Part shown: one piece after another, positions 1-10,392 of the stretch | How the letters are laid out: every line of letters starts with the position of its first letter | Position numbering within the stretch: the stretch's first letter is position 1 | Source of the DNA: Cryptomeria japonica | Taxonomy: Eukaryota > Streptophyta > Pinopsida > Cupressales > Cupressaceae | Assembly (NCBI RefSeq): GCF_030272615.1 | Contig: NC_081409.1 | Span: 208,301,190-208,365,189 of the forward strand | Direction of reading: 5' to 3' | DNA length: 64,000 bases | Notes under the pieces: model-generated | Database searches by the model: none | What the model was told of the DNA's origin: nothing | What the model saw: the letters and a program-made list of their open reading frames with translations, nothing else | Position numbers and translations under genes: made by a program

Positions 1-2492
1 TGGCATGTGTGTATTTGTGATGTGGAATTCTTTTTGTAGTGTCACTTGACACATATGTTGTATGTTGAGTTGGCATTATCATGTCACCTTTTGAGAGATT
101 TATTTTACCAATGATATATTTCCAAATTATCCTTGAAGGTCCCAAGTAAATCTAGGATAGTGAGCCATTAGGAGGGTAAACTCAAAGTTGACCCGTAGGT
201 AAACTTTGGGTGGACTTTAAAAGGGTTAAACCAACTCCTAGAGTCAGTTTTGGAGCATTTTTAATGGGCCTCATGGTGTACCTATGGGTGAAGGCCAAAT
301 TTCACCATGTGTCCACTCCCTAGGACTTGTTTAACCTCCCCAAAAAGTGGATTTCCCAAGATGGCCGAATTTCATTTTTAGGAGAGTCATTCTTGGTTAG
401 ATAACCTTCTTGGTATGTGTCATTCCTTTTCCTCATTCCATTCCCCTTTTTGAGGTGCCTTGGCTAGGGAGTGTGTAAGGACTAGGGAAGACCAACCAAT
501 GTGAGCTCTCACTCTACCCAAGAGGTTTGGAAAGAGTGAGAGAAGCCTTCTTAGGCAAAGGATTGAGACTTAGGAAGTTAATCACCCACTCTCCATCTTT
601 GGAGATGAGATCTTGCAGTTTTGAAACAAGTTTAGGATAGAAAATTTGGGCTAAGTGTTGAAGAAAAGAAGTGTGGACTTGGGCTGCTCTTCTCCAAACT
701 ATCCCTTGTAAACCCTTGGCAGATTCAAGGTTGGTTCAACCTCTTACTTGTATGTTGAAACTTTACTTTTGAAAGATTGCTTGAATGTAGTTGTTTTCTT
801 CCTTATCTGTTTTATTTGTGAAAATATATATATGTGATCTTTCTTTTATTTTTGTTATGCATTTTCTTGAGTTTTGGGAGCATCCAAGGCCATCTTACCC
901 TTGCGATGGTAGAATGGTCTTGGGGGTGGAAGGTTGTTTGACATCCTTAGAGTGAGAGGCTCTCTTTAAGAGAGTGATCTCAAGGGTTTGTTTATGTGAC
1001 CCTTGCTACATAGTTTTGTTTATGCATTTGGGGGTCATAAGGGGAGAAATTATGGCATGTATGCCTTGGGGGTCATAAGGATGTTGGGTCAAAATGGACT
1101 TGTGTTGTGTTCTTGGTTGCCATGAGATGGCTTGTGATCTACTATCTTGCAGTTCTCCTCAAGGTACTTGGTCCACTTCCACCCATGTAAAAATCACATT
1201 ATGTGATGAAGTTCAGTCTTGGGATGGGAATGTGTTTGTTTTGAGCTTTTCCTTGCTTGTTTGTGTATTGTTTGAGTGTAACTCGTCTAGATCTTGGTTC
1301 TCCAAGCTTAGGGGTGGCTTCTAGTAAGCCTAGGTTGGGAGGTGAGCCCTCCATGGTCACAACCTAAATATTTTGTATTGCAGGTTGCTTTGGGAAGGGA
1401 TTGAAGGGAAAGCTTGGATATGGTCTTGTTGATTCTATTTTAGTTGCAGAAAAAAAAAAAGGGAAATATAATATTATATTTTAGTTGCAGAAATGAAAGA
1501 GAAGAGTTTTATGTTGTATTTATTTTGAAAAGGAAATGTTCTATTCAAAAAGGTTTACCATGTAATGTAGTGTATTTTACTAGAGATGTTGATCTTTTAA
1601 GTAAGGAGAAAGTATTTTGAATAAATTCTGTAATGTTAATGTTACTATCATTTATTTGAAATCTGTCGTTTTCCTTCTAAATGATACAATAAATTTAGAT
1701 AGATAAGTTAATTTATTTCAAAGAAACCATAAATGTTAGTAAGCTAGAAATAACATTTAGTCCTAGTTATTTAGATCCTAGTGCAAAAATATGGTTAAAA
1801 AAGATATTAGAGGAATAATAGGTTTGCATTCTTAAAGTTTTTAAATGATTTCTAGACTGTTATAAGGTTGTTGTAATTTTATTTACTTCTATCAGTTATT
1901 CAAAAAAAAATGCAGAAAGTTAAGGTAGACAATTTTTATCTTTTCCTATAGTTAACTATTAGAAGTTTACAATGAAAAGAAATGTAGCTAGTTAAACCTG
2001 TTACTTTTTAGAAAATCTGCTTTTATGTGATTAGAAAAAAATTATATACAGATTTAGACATAGCAGAAAAATCTAGAAATACAAATAAATAAGAAATGAA
2101 AGAAAAGGATAACTATTGTGTTTTTGTCATATTTTGCTTTCTGTCAGCCATTAATTTATTTTATAACTGTATAAAAAAAAGGGGGGAATACAACAAAAAT
2201 AAATCTAATACATGACTAATAGATTTATGTCTATTTTAAATGATGAAATGAATTTTTGATATGTTTATCATGTTGTTAAATCTGACAGTCCTAATAATTT
2301 TAATGCTGCATATTCAAAATCTATTTAACCTAACTTAATGAATATTTGTATACATGTTTAACTAGATCACACTTTACATCAATTTAAAAAGAAATGAAAT
2401 ATATATCATTTTTTTTAATGTTGTCATTATTCTATTATTTCCTGCATGTTAAAAAAAAAAGAAGAGAAATCTAAAAATCTAATCCTAGAGAT

Positions 2493-2494
<2 letters not shown>

Positions 2495-2531
<37 letters not shown>
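2495..2531. repeat. (AT)n microsatellite in 5' LTR of A
   Basis: An uninterrupted AT dinucleotide run. The matching place in the 3' LTR (about 12040-12062) is also AT-rich but shorter, so the two copies have changed in length since insertion. Confidence 0.95.
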
Positions 2532-2536
<5 letters not shown>

Positions 2537-2564
2537 AAAAATAAATCAATTTTTTTTTGCTAAC

Positions 2565-2870
2565 CCTAGACCCCCCCGTGGGTCACCCTAGAGCCAAGGG
2601 CTCCCGCGGGCTCGCCAGGCGGCGTGAGCCCTCTGTGGGTCGTGACCCACTGAGGCGCTGAGGCGCCACTGCGGGCTGCAACTTGTAGGGGCAATCGTGC
2701 CCATCACTAAGGGCCGCAACACGCAGTGGCGCCGGCGCCACTGCGAGTGGCGTAAACCCTCCCTGCGGTGCCCTCTCTCTCCACAGCACCGCCTCCACTC
2801 CAAACCCATCACCCCTGTAAAATAATATCCACTGCCATGGTTCGGCTACCACCCCCATCGAACCCCCCCG
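2565..2870. other. GC-rich block in 5' LTR of A with a perfect palindrome
   Basis: A sharply GC-rich stretch inside otherwise AT-rich DNA. It includes a perfect 24-bp palindrome at 2722-2745 built around GGCGCC motifs. The 3' LTR copy of this block (about 12090-12270) is shorter: it lacks about 100 bp at its start and the palindrome itself, so material was lost there or gained here after insertion. Confidence 0.85.
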
Positions 2871-2949
2871 CACACACAAAAATGGGTTGGGGTAAACCCT
2901 AGCATAAAAGAAAAAAGAGAGAGAGAGAGAACTTGAGCATGAAGTGTAA

Positions 2950-3140
2950 AATATGCAACCCAAACCCATATTCGGGTTAGGGTTAGCATATAAAATTAAA
3001 GAGGAAAATAGGAAATGCAACCCTAACCCATATTCAGGTTAGCGTTAGCATTTAGAAAAGAAAAGTAAACTAGTAGAGTTGATTTTTAATAAAATTTAGT
3101 AGAGAAATAACTCAACCCTATTTAGGGTTTGAGGTTTAAA
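2950..3140 (+). repeat. Telomere-like hairpin repeats in LTR of A
   Basis: Two tandem copies, about 70 bp apart, of an inverted repeat with arms aaccctaaccc and gggttagggtt around a short atatt loop; a shorter hairpin with arms aaccct and agggtt follows at about 3114-3130. The same set recurs in the 3' LTR at about 12338-12512. The arms resemble plant telomere repeat units but do not form a telomeric array. Confidence 0.8.
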
Positions 3141-3986
3141 AATATTAGTTAAAGAGGGGGAATTCTTTTTAAAGTTTGAAAAAGAATTTCCCTCCCTTTT
3201 AATCAAAGCCAAGTGGGGAATTTAATTATAACTCCCTATTTGACTAAGGTGAAGATTAATTTATTTTAATATAATCTTTTTATCAACGCATAATTTAAAA
3301 TGGGGGTTGATTTTATATAGATATATTAATTCACAATTATTGATCTAATTTTAATGACTAGGGTTATTATATAGTTATTGTTCATATTTAATTAAATATG
3401 GACGCTAAGTTAAATTTAATTTGGGAGAAATTATTAACGAATGTTAATAATTGATTTACGCGAAATCTAGCCTATGAGGTCAATTTTGGCCAAGAATTTA
3501 ATAGTCAAAAATTTGAAGGTTTAGGAGATTTAAAATTGACTTTAATATAAAATATATTTATTTAGCAAATATCATTATTGAATTGGTTAACCTTATTGGC
3601 TATATTTTAAAAGTGAATTTGCATGCGTCCAATTAATTAATTTTAATTTAAGATAACATTATCATTATTTTAATTAGCTTTGGAATATTTTAATTGCAAT
3701 CGAGATATTTGAATATCTTTCGACTTTAATAAGTGGAAAATTAATTAGGTTGATTAGAATAAATAATTATGTTGCGATGACCCTCTTAGGGAATAATTAG
3801 TCATCACTAATTATTGTCGCTATATTGATTGAGTTAATTATTTCAACTTTAGTAAACAATTCTATTTACCCCTTAGTTAAGACAAAACTTAATTGATTTC
3901 ATTTTAATGTAGATTATATGATGAGTTTATGTTGTCAAAAAAAAAAATTTGTTTCGTTTTTGCCCTAAAGTTTGGGCATGACATTT

Positions 3987-3998
3987 TGGTATCAGAGC
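3987..3998 (+). other. Primer binding site of A (tRNA-Met type)
   Basis: TGGTATCAGAGC lies 3 bases after the LTR end at 3983. This is the usual complement of the 3' end of plant initiator tRNA-Met, where minus-strand DNA synthesis starts. Confidence 0.95.
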
Positions 3999-4105
3999 AA
4001 GGCTTCCAACACTAGGAACCTTTCTCCATTATGTTTCGGTTTAATTATTTAATAAATTAATTTTTTCTCCAAAAATTATTTATTTATTTCATTTTCTCAT
4101 TAAGG

Positions 4106-5434
4106 ATGCCTCCAACTATGCGACAAGCTCGCAAGCACGGTAGGGGTCCTAGGCGTGCACGTATGGCATGTGAAGATGTTGATAGGGAGGAACTGGTTCC
4201 GGAAGGGAACCCAGAGGCTCCTCTTGAACAATTGATTGACCCAAACCGAGACATCCTATTAGCGCTTCAGAACCTGATTGGGATAGTACAAGATAGGCTT
4301 CCAGCAGTTGACCATCATGCAGAAAACCAGAACTTAGGGAGCCATAGATCAGCAGATAGGGAACGAAGTAGGAGTCCACCTCCTAATCCCTTAGAGGGCC
4401 AAGCTAAGCATGAGCCTGAGTCTGTTCATCTACCCAAACCACCTCTAGTAGCAACACCTATATATTTTGAGAGAGCACGTCATGATCCAGGGGATCTAAT
4501 CAAAGAGGTTTTGCATCTCCAGCCACCATCTTTTGGGGGATCTACTGACAAGGTAGAAGTTGAGGCTTGGCTTTTGAGCCTAGATCGGTGCTTTGCATTG
4601 CGTTCCTACGAAAGCGATTTGAAGGAACGAGTAGTAGTTCACCTTTTGAGAGGAATGACCTCCACATGGTTGAGACAGGAGGAATACAAGTGTGGCCTAG
4701 TTGCAGACACCCTCACATGGGATATCTTTACAGAGAGGTTCAGGGAGAGATACCTATCAAAGCACTTCAGGTAGCGTAGGATAGATGAGTTCCACGATCT
4801 CGAGTAGAAGGGTCTCTCAGTGACCCAGTATGAGAAAAAGTTCATCAAGCTCCTACCATATGTGGATTACCTAAAGGACGAGAAGCTTCTAGTCAACTAT
4901 TTTATCAGGGGACTGAATGTCGGGATAGCAGGACCGGTGAGGATGGCCGCTCCAGGAAGCCTTTGGGTTGCCGTGGAGAAGGCCTTGATAGTCGAGGAAA
5001 TTCAGGTCAGGCCTCAGGACATGAGGGATCGGTTTCAGGATTGAAACCCTACACCCCAGTCTTTTGGATTTCAAAAACCCCACTAGAAAGGCAACCATAA
5101 GAATACATCAAGGTCCTTTAAACCCCCTCCTCTACAGCAGTCACAGCAGAATCAGAGGTAGAGGCCCCCTTAGGGACAGCAGGGCTCTAAGCCCAAGCAG
5201 TGGCATTCATAAGGTCCTAGGCACGACTAGAGAGAACATGGTACTTACACACCTCCGGCACGGACTCAACAGTCCTCCAGGGGTGGGTACAGTGGTTCGA
5301 GCAAGACAGGTGGACAGTCTTTCTCTAGGCCTCAAGGCAGACAATTTCAGGCACGTGGTGCTTGTTTCACATGTGGAGCCATGGGGCACATGGCGAGAAA
5401 GTTTTTGTAGGGTCAGATGGTAGGTATTTAGAGG
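4106..5434 (+). pseudogene. gag: Element A gag (broken)
   Basis: Capsid-type polyprotein of a Ty3/gypsy element. The frame opens at the ATG at 4106 and runs without frameshift into the protease. Residues about 145-290 fit a retrotransposon gag domain, with EAWLLSLDRCF, a TSTWLRQE-like segment and YFIRGL. A basic, Gln/Ser-rich linker follows, then one zinc knuckle at about 5369-5410 (CFTCGAMGHMARKF). Its last Cys is replaced by Phe, so metal binding is lost. In-frame stops sit at 4772 (TAG), 4805 (TAG) and 5042 (TGA), with more in the linker; most fall where Gln or Arg would be expected. Confidence 0.88.
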
Positions 5435-5899
5435 ATGGGAGCATCAAAGCCTACGGTTGGGGATATGGGCAAGTCCCATAGGGTCTTCATAGTGGTTGAC
5501 AACCGCCAGGTAGAGCACCAAGCCATAGTTATTGAGGCTACAGGTATGATCAGTGGTAGCAGTGTATCTATATTGTTTGATTCAAGAGCTACTGACTCTT
5601 TTATATCTCCATTGGTTGTGGAGCATTGCGGGCTAGTGGCAATTAGGCTAGGTGTCAGTTGGGAAGTGGAGTTAGCTTCAGGGGCTAGAGTGTTAGTGGA
5701 TTCAAAGGTTAGGGGATGTCTGCTCCAAAATAGTAATTCCACCACCTTAGTAGACCGTAGAATTACACCCCTTGGATCTTATGGCATCATACTTGGCATG
5801 GATTGGCTTTACACCCATAGAGCCAAGATGTATTGTCACCTGAAAAAGATCAAGTGTGAGGATGATCATGGTGCTCCCATAGTAATCACTAGGATTTAG
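5435..5899 (+). pseudogene. Element A aspartic protease
   Basis: Retroelement aspartic protease, which would cut the Gag-Pol polyprotein. It is in the same frame as gag. The active-site motif reads LFDSRATDSFIS where the family has D-S/T-G, so the essential Gly is now Arg, consistent with a G-to-A change. The conserved later segment GIILGMDWL is present near residue 120. The stop at 5897 (TAG) and further stops before 5966 separate it from RT, although the frame is unchanged. Confidence 0.88.
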
Positions 5900-5965
5900 A
5901 GGCTCATGTCTCTTCATATGATTTCCGCTATGTAGATTAAGTGGAGCATGTGAAAGGGATGTCAA

Positions 5966-7473
5966 TTGTTTGCTATCACCATCAATGATAGAGAGGAAGA
6001 AAATAAGAAGGAGCCTTCCCTAGATGATCATCCCATTCTTGAGGAGTTTACAGATGTGTTTCCAGCTGAGCTACCTAGTATGCCACCTAGCAGAGAGATT
6101 GACTTCCACATAGATCTTGTACCAAGAGATGAGCCGGTTTTGACAGCACCTTATAGGATGACCACGAATGAGCTTAATGAGCTCAAGATGTAGCTTGAGG
6201 AACTCTTATAGAAGGGTCACATTCGTCCTAGCGTCTCCCCTTGGGGCACACCAGTTATCTTCGTGAAGAAGAAGGATGGATCCCTTCGGTTATGCATGGA
6301 TTATAGGAAGCTAAACTAAGTGACCATCAAGATCCGTTATCCTTTGCCTAGGATCGATGATTTGTTTGATCAGCTTCAGGGTGTTAAAGTGTTTTCCAAG
6401 ATAGATCTGAAGTCGGTGTACCAGCAATTGAGGATAGTGGAGAGTTATATCCACAAGACCGTGTTTCGTACAAGATATGGCCACTACGAGTTCACCGTGG
6501 TCTCATTCGGTCTTACGAATGCTCCAGCTGTATTCATGAGTCTCATGAATGGGGTATTTCACACTTTCCTTGACCAGTTTGTGATTGTGTTCCTCGATGA
6601 CATATTGATATATTCTCGGAATGAGAAGGAGCATGAGGAGCACTTGAGGCAGGTTTTGTAGTGTTTGAGGGACAATCAGTTATATGGAAGTTTGTCAAAA
6701 TGTGCTTTCTTTAGATTAGAGGTCAAGTACCTTGGGTATGTCATACCCGGTGATGGGATCTCAGTTGACCCATCAAAGATCAGAGCTATTATGGATTGGC
6801 CAGTACCAACTAGTATGACAGAGGTCAGGAGATTCATGGGTCTAGCATGGTACTACAGACGCTTCATTGAGGGATTTTCCAAAGTTGCACATCCCATTAC
6901 ATCCCTTCAGTGAAAGGGAAATAAATTTGAGTGGATAGAAAGGTGTGAGAGGGCTTTTTAGGATCTCAAAAGGGCACTCACTAGTGCACCTATTCTTATT
7001 GTGCTAGACCCCATGGCTGATTTCATGGTATGCACAGATGCTTCTTTGGATGGATTAGGAGCAGTCCTTATGCAGGAGCGTTGAGTTATAGCTTATGAGT
7101 CTAGGAAGCTTAAGACTCACAAGCTTAACTATCCTAGGCATGACCTTGATCTTGCAGTAGTAGTGCATGCGTTATGAGGTGGAGACACTTCCTTTTGGGT
7201 CATCATTTCGAGCTTCATTCAGATCATCAAAGCTTGCAGTACATCTTCACCCAGCCTAATCTTAATGCCCGTCAAAGGAGATGGATGGAGTTTCTATACG
7301 AGTATGATTTTGATGTCCACTACATCAAGGGGAAGGAGAATGTAGTTGCAGATGCCTTGAGTAGGAGACATCATGAGGTATACTCCATATCTATGAGCAT
7401 AGATTTGAGAGATTGTATATTGCAACGGTTGCCAGAGGATGGATGGTATTTGGAGGTTTGTCAGGTGATTTGA
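5966..7473 (+). pseudogene. Element A reverse transcriptase and RNase H
   Basis: RT would copy the element RNA into DNA and RNase H would remove the template. Visible RT motifs are [23 protein letters not shown] (family usually SGYHQ), [11 protein letters not shown] and the catalytic [10 protein letters not shown] at about 6586-6615, then FMGLAWYYRRFI in the thumb. RNase H follows with ELHSDHQSLQYIF and ends at VVADALSRR. A one-base deletion near 7177 shifts the frame. In-frame stops lie at 6191, 6209, 6317, 6659, 6911, 6959, 7082 and 7471; only the one at 6317 is TAA, the rest are TAG or TGA. Confidence 0.92.
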
Positions 7474-7479
7474 TCATAG

Positions 7480-8873
7480 GAGACCCTGGAGGGGAAGTAT
7501 GTTGATTATTCCTTAGAGTCTGATAGACTATTACGCCATAGAGGGTGCATCTATGTACCTTCTCCCGGGGGATTGTGAGAGTTCATTGTCATGGAGGCTC
7601 ATAGAGCTCCTTATGCAGTGCAACCCATAGTTAAGAAGATGCATGCAAAGTTGAGACAGTTATATCAATGGCTAGGTATGCGGCAGCTTATTGCTAAGTT
7701 AGTAGTCCAATCCCTTGAGTGTTAGAGAGTCAAGGCAGAGCACCGCCATCCAAGTGGCTTGCTCCAGTCTCATGCTATACCAAAGTGGAAGTGGGATACT
7801 ATATCCATGGATTTCATCATTGGTCTTCCCATGTCATCTCATCACCATGATGCCATCTTGGTGACAGTTGACAAGTTGACCAAAGTGGCCCACTTCTCAC
7901 CGGTTCAGACTACCTTCACAACACCAGCAATGGCACAGGTGTTCTTGCGGGACATTGTCAGGCTTCATGGTGTCCCATGCAAGATTATTTCTGACAGGGA
8001 TTCCCTCTTCACTTCTTCCTTTTGGAAGTCATTATAGGCAGCAATGGGCACCAAGCTCAATTTCAGCACAACCTATCATCCGGAAACAAATAGACAGACA
8101 GAGAGGGTTAACCAGGTGTTAGAAGATATGCTCTACATGTATGTCATGGATCATCAGACCAGATGGGAGGAGTACCTTCCTTTAGTAGAGTTTGCCTATA
8201 ATAATGGGCATCACACTTCCTCGGGGATGCCACCTTTTCAAGCCTTATACGGTAGACCTTGCAGGACACCTTTGAGTTGGGACCATATTGAGGATAGAGT
8301 GGCCATAGGTCCTGAGATGGTTCATGAAATGGAGCAGCAGGTGATTTTGATTAGACAGCGCCTTAGAGAGGCACAGGATAGGCAGAAGAAGTATGCAGAT
8401 GCAAAGAGGATAGACAGGAGCTTCATGGTTGGGGACAGAGTTTCCCTGAGAGTGCGACCACATAAGAGTGCAATCCGTTATGGAAAGGATTCTAAGCTCG
8501 CACCTCACTTTGTTGGATCATTTGAGATTCTTGAGAGGATAGGACCAATTGCTTATTGCCTAGCTTTACCACCTAGCCTGTCACGCATCCACGATGTGTT
8601 TCATGTATCAGTTTTGAGGAAGTATATCTATGATGAGTCTCATATTTTAGATTGGGATGCCTTGCAGGTGGAGTCGAACGGGCAGCTAGCTTTGGAACCC
8701 ATTCTTATTTTGGCTCGCCGGATGTTGGCCCTTTGAGGTCGAGAGTTAGACCAAGTTAGGGTCCAGTGGGATTGCTATGATGAGGTTACAGCTTCATGGG
8801 AAGACAGAGCATGTATGAGATCACGGTACCCTCATCTTTTTTATGAACTCCAGGAGGAAGTTCATGCTTAGAG
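7480..8873 (+). pseudogene. Element A integrase with chromodomain-like tail
   Basis: Integrase joins element DNA to the target. A decayed HHCC zinc region spans about 7580-7740. The DDE core shows the first Asp in SMDFIIGLP, the second in SDRDSLF and the Glu in QTERVNQ. The C-terminal part has VGDRVSLRVRP and then IHDVFHVSVLRKY. It ends in a segment with VRVQWDCYDE, ASWEDR and YPHLFYEL that resembles the chromodomain of plant chromoviruses. Stops at 7576 (TGA), 7723 (TAG), 8035 (TAG) and 8734 (TGA) break it; the catalytic triad itself is retained. The frame closes at about 8871, against the purine tract. Confidence 0.92.
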
Positions 8874-8881
8874 GGCGAGGG
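8871..8881 (+). other. Polypurine tract of A
   Basis: The almost pure purine run gagggcgaggg lies directly against the LTR start TGTGAAG at 8882. It is the expected primer for plus-strand DNA synthesis and fixes the left edge of the 3' LTR. Confidence 0.85.
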
Positions 8882-10338
8882 TGTGAAGCCCTACCTCGAC
8901 CCATCCTAGCATTTCAGTGATTTTCATGTTGGAACTATTATGGATGCTTTACTTTTATGCATTATGGATATAGAACTTTATATGATCCCAGGATTAGATA
9001 ACATTGATATATTGATACTTCATTTCTATGCATTATGGATATAGAATTTTATATGATTCTAGGATAGGATAACATTGAGATGGTATATGTCATTCATCTA
9101 ATTTATAGGACTTTATTTTGATGCTACAAATATGATGCATATCTTATGAATGGATTAGATTTATGAGGATTATGATAAATTGCTTAAGTGGAGTGCTTTT
9201 GATATGTGGTAAAATGATTTGTATGATGTCAATTGTATGTAGAGTGATTGATTTGTATTCTTATTCATATGTTTAATATTATATGAGGTTATTTGGGAAT
9301 TACTAATGTGTAATTGAGATGCGCAGAAAAATTATCCTTGTGACCATGGAAAAATTATGGAGAATCAAGCTTAGACCTATGTAAGTTCATAAAACCAGGG
9401 GTTGTCTATTTGGAGAGACAACACCCTGTACGTATCGTATTTTATTCGTAAATGTAAATGTTTGCATGTGTGTTAAATTGTATTTATTAATTTGTTTAAA
9501 TCCTACAAGAGACAATTGCCATGTGTGTATTTGTGATGTGGAATTCTTTTTGTAGTGTCACTTGACACATATGTTGTATGTTGAGTTGGCATTATCATGT
9601 CACCTTTTGAGAGATTTATTTTACCAATGATATATTTCCAAATTATCCTTGAATGTCCCAAGTAAATCTAGGATACTGAGCCATTAAGAGGGTCAACTCA
9701 GAGTTGACCCGTAGGTAAACTTTGGGTGGACTTTCAAAGGGTTATACCAACTCCTAGAGTCAGTTTTGGAGCATTTTTAATGGGCCTCATGGTGTACCTA
9801 TGGGTGAAGGCCAAATTTCACCATGTGTCCACTCCCTAGGACTTGTTTGACCTCCCCAAAAAGTGGATTTCCCAAGATGGCCGAATTTCATCTTTAAGAG
9901 AGTCATTCTTGGTTAGATAACCTTCTTGGTATGTGTCATTCCTTTTCCCCATTCCATTCCCCTTTTTGAGGTGCCTTGGTTAGGGAGTGTGTAAAGCCTA
10001 GGGAAGACCAACCAATGTGAGCTCTCACTCTACCCAAGAGGTTTGGAAAGAGTGAGAGAAGCCTTCTTAGGCAAAGGATTGAGACTTAGGAAGTTAATCA
10101 CCCACTCTCCATCTTTGGAGATGAGATCTTGCAGTTTTGAAACAAGTTTAGGATAGAAAATTTTGGCTAAGTGTTGAAGAAAAGAAGTATGGATTTGGGC
10201 TGCTCTTCTCCAAACCATCCCTTGTAAACCCTTGGCAGATTCAAGGTTGGTTCAACCTCTTACTTGTATGTTGAAACTTTGCTTTTGAAAGATCGCTTGA
10301 ATGTAGTTGTTTTCTTCCTTGGTGTTTTATTTGTGAAA

Positions 10339-10392
<54 letters not shown>

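Larger units (their letters stand above)
1..3983 (+). repeat. 5' LTR of element A (first about 640 bp missing)
   Basis: Base 1 corresponds to about 9518 in the 3' LTR, so roughly 640 bp of this LTR lie before the window. It ends in gggcatgaca, an imperfect inverted match to the LTR start tgtgaagccc at 8882, immediately before the primer site. In a stretch of about 200 bp near position 150 I counted 7 mismatches to the 3' copy, about 3.5 percent. It contains an (AT)n run, a GC-rich block at 2565-2870 that is longer than in the 3' copy, and telomere-like hairpins at 2950-3140. A 76-codon ORF at 1094-1324 recurs in the other LTR but shows no protein-like features. Confidence 0.92.

Noticed and set aside
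1094-1324. 76-codon ORF in the 5' LTR of A, repeated at 10649-10888 in the 3' LTR
   Set aside because: Its conservation follows simply from the two LTRs being copies; differences do not favour silent sites by eye and the protein has no recognisable features.
2583-3020. 145-codon - strand ORF over the GC-rich LTR block
   Set aside because: Open because of GC composition; it is not kept in frame in the other LTR and crosses the hairpin repeats.
2950-3140. Interstitial telomere array
   Set aside because: Only isolated telomere-like units inside hairpins, with no tandem TTTAGGG run.
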